NCBI RefSeq assembly: GCF_900100395.1
Contig: NZ_FNFB01000018.1
Location: 62,001 to 126,000 of the forward strand
DNA length: 64,000 bases
Origin: Nonomuraea maritima
Lineage (GTDB): Bacteria; Actinomycetota; Actinomycetes; Streptosporangiales; Streptosporangiaceae
Direction of reading: 5' to 3'
Below are positions 63,166 through 64,000 of this stretch, piece after piece. The notes beneath the pieces are model-generated. The model saw only the letters and a program-made list of their open reading frames with translations. It was not told the origin of the DNA and did no database searches. The position numbers and the translations under genes were made by a program. Positions within the stretch are counted from its first letter, which is position 1. Each line of letters opens with the position of its first letter.

Positions 63166-64000
63166 CGCCGCACTCCTTCCAGCGCTCTCCAGACCCGCTC
63201 AGGGGTGCACGGCATGCGCACGTCGTCGATGCCGTGCGGGCGCAGCGCGTCCACGATCGCGTTCACCACGGCAGGGGTGGAGGCGATCGTGCCGGCCTCG
63301 CCGACGCCCTTGGCGCCCAGCGGGTTGCTCGTCGCCGGGGTCTCCGTCCGGTCGAGCGTGAAGCTCGGCAGGTCGGCCGCCGACGGCAGCAGGTAGTCGG
63401 CCATCGTGGTGGTCAGCAGGTTGCCGTCGGCGTCGTACACGGCCTCCTCGAACAGTGCCTGCGCGATGCCCTGCGCGATGCCGCCGTGCACCTGGCCCTC
63501 GACGATCAGCGGGTTGATCACCGTCCCGACGTCGTCGACCGCCACGTACGAGCGGATCTTCACCATGCCCGTCTCGGTGTCGACCTCCACCGCGCACAGG
63601 TGGGTGCCGTGCGGGAAGGAGTAGTTGTCCGGGTCGAACGTGGCGTCGGAGTCGAGCCGCGCCTCCACGCCGTCGGGCAGGTCGTGCGCCGTGAACGCGG
63701 CGTAGGCCAGCTCCTGGATGGTCCGGCTCTGGTCGGTGCCGCGTACCTTGAACGCCCCCGCCTCGAAGTCGAGGTCGTCGGGCGAGCACTCCAGCACGTG
63801 CGCCGCCAGCTTGCGGGCCTTCTCCCTGACCTTGTCGCACGCCTTGACCACGGCCACGCCGCCGATGACCAGCGAGCGCGAGCCGTAGGTGTCCATGCCC
63901 TTGTGCGCCACCGCCGTGTCGCCGTGCAGCACGGTGATGTCCTCGAACGGAACCCCGAGCGCGTCGGCGGCGATCTGGCTCCACGACGTCACGTGCCCCT
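63162..64000 (-). CDS. coxL: CoxL-like molybdopterin large subunit, C-terminal part (5' end off window)
   Basis: The frame continues through the right edge of the window; about 279 C-terminal codons are present. The first visible residues (GHVTSWSQIAADALGVPFEDITVLHGDT) match the middle of xanthine-oxidase-family large subunits. Other motifs are TYGSRSLVIGG, VDDVGTVINPLIVEGQVHGGIAQGIAQALFEEAVYD and the Mo-site glutamate loop GAKGVGEAGTI. The active-site loop that separates true CO dehydrogenase (form I) from form II lies outside the window, so substrate cannot be assigned. An internal GTG at 63992 is not the real start. Confidence 0.93.
   Translation of the reverse strand, partial: GHVTSWSQIAADALGVPFEDITVLHGDTAVAHKGMDTYGSRSLVIGGVAVVKACDKVREKARKLAAHVLECSPDDLDFEAGAFKVRGTDQSRTIQELAYAAFTAHDLPDGVEARLDSDATFDPDNYSFPHGTHLCAVEVDTETGMVKIRSYVAVDDVGTVINPLIVEGQVHGGIAQGIAQALFEEAVYDADGNLLTTTMADYLLPSAADLPSFTLDRTETPATSNPLGAKGVGEAGTIASTPAVVNAIVDALRPHGIDDVRMPCTPERVWRALEGVRR

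Noticed and set aside
1..64000. CRISPR arrays, tRNA or rRNA genes, insertion sequences, integrases
   Set aside because: I looked for regularly spaced repeats, TPsiC-like motifs and transposase-like proteins and found none that I could support. The tandem repeats seen are short and without spacers.

Overview
The window is high-GC actinobacterial DNA: G/C-rich third codon positions, many GTG and some TTG starts, 1-4 nt translational overlaps, and the order sigD - anti-sigma - DUF5319 - guaB - guaB3 - ChoD-like oxidase - guaA that is familiar from Mycobacterium and Streptomyces. From the protein style I would guess a Streptosporangiaceae-type filamentous actinomycete (Nonomuraea-like), but the genus is an inference. 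I saw no rRNA, tRNA, CRISPR array, transposase, integrase or replication origin.

Region 1 (0.5-24.2 kb) is chromosomal core. An ECF sigma factor of the SigD/ShbA type is followed by a very short reading frame that looks like only the sigma-binding peptide of RsdA. Then come guaB, guaB3 and, about 15 kb on, guaA. Inserted between them are a kinase-like protein, a complete GalNAc-6-phosphate (aga-type) catabolic operon with a divergent DeoR regulator and a clear operator, glpD, a membrane Ser/Thr kinase, a ChoD-like GMC oxidase, a metallo-beta-lactamase-fold protein, a DUF885 peptidase and an SDR.

Region 2 (24.3-33.1 kb) holds a tightly coupled signalling trio (receiver-SpoIIE phosphatase, CHASE3 histidine kinase, Rcp1-like receiver). 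It is followed by cell-envelope genes (a GT-C-like membrane protein, a NodB deacetylase, a GT2 plus methyltransferase pair) and two small housekeeping proteins.

Region 3 (33.3-61.4 kb) is the distinctive part, a cell-surface glycopolymer island. One minus-strand operon encodes ACP, SDR, AMP-ligase, a LuxE-like acyl-protein synthetase, a LuxC-like acyl reductase and a large GT-C-like membrane protein. Divergent from it are a protein of unknown family, a methyltransferase-coiled-coil protein and a GT2. All six pseudaminic acid enzymes follow: PseC, PseB, PseF, PseG, and after a break PseI and PseH. The break is a two-gene insert, an AcoR-like regulator without the sigma-54 contact motif and an orphan histidine kinase. 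The island ends with a second related GT2, a CDP-alcohol phosphotransferase, a sulfotransferase, a GT4 and a GT2-TagF fusion. My reading is that it makes a pseudaminic-acid-containing, teichoic/teichulosonic-type wall polymer that may be acylated and sulfated; the LuxC/LuxE/ligase/ACP branch is the least described part.

Region 4 (61.5-64 kb) is the 3' end of a CO-dehydrogenase-like molybdenum hydroxylase operon (coxL partial, coxM, coxG) running off the right edge.
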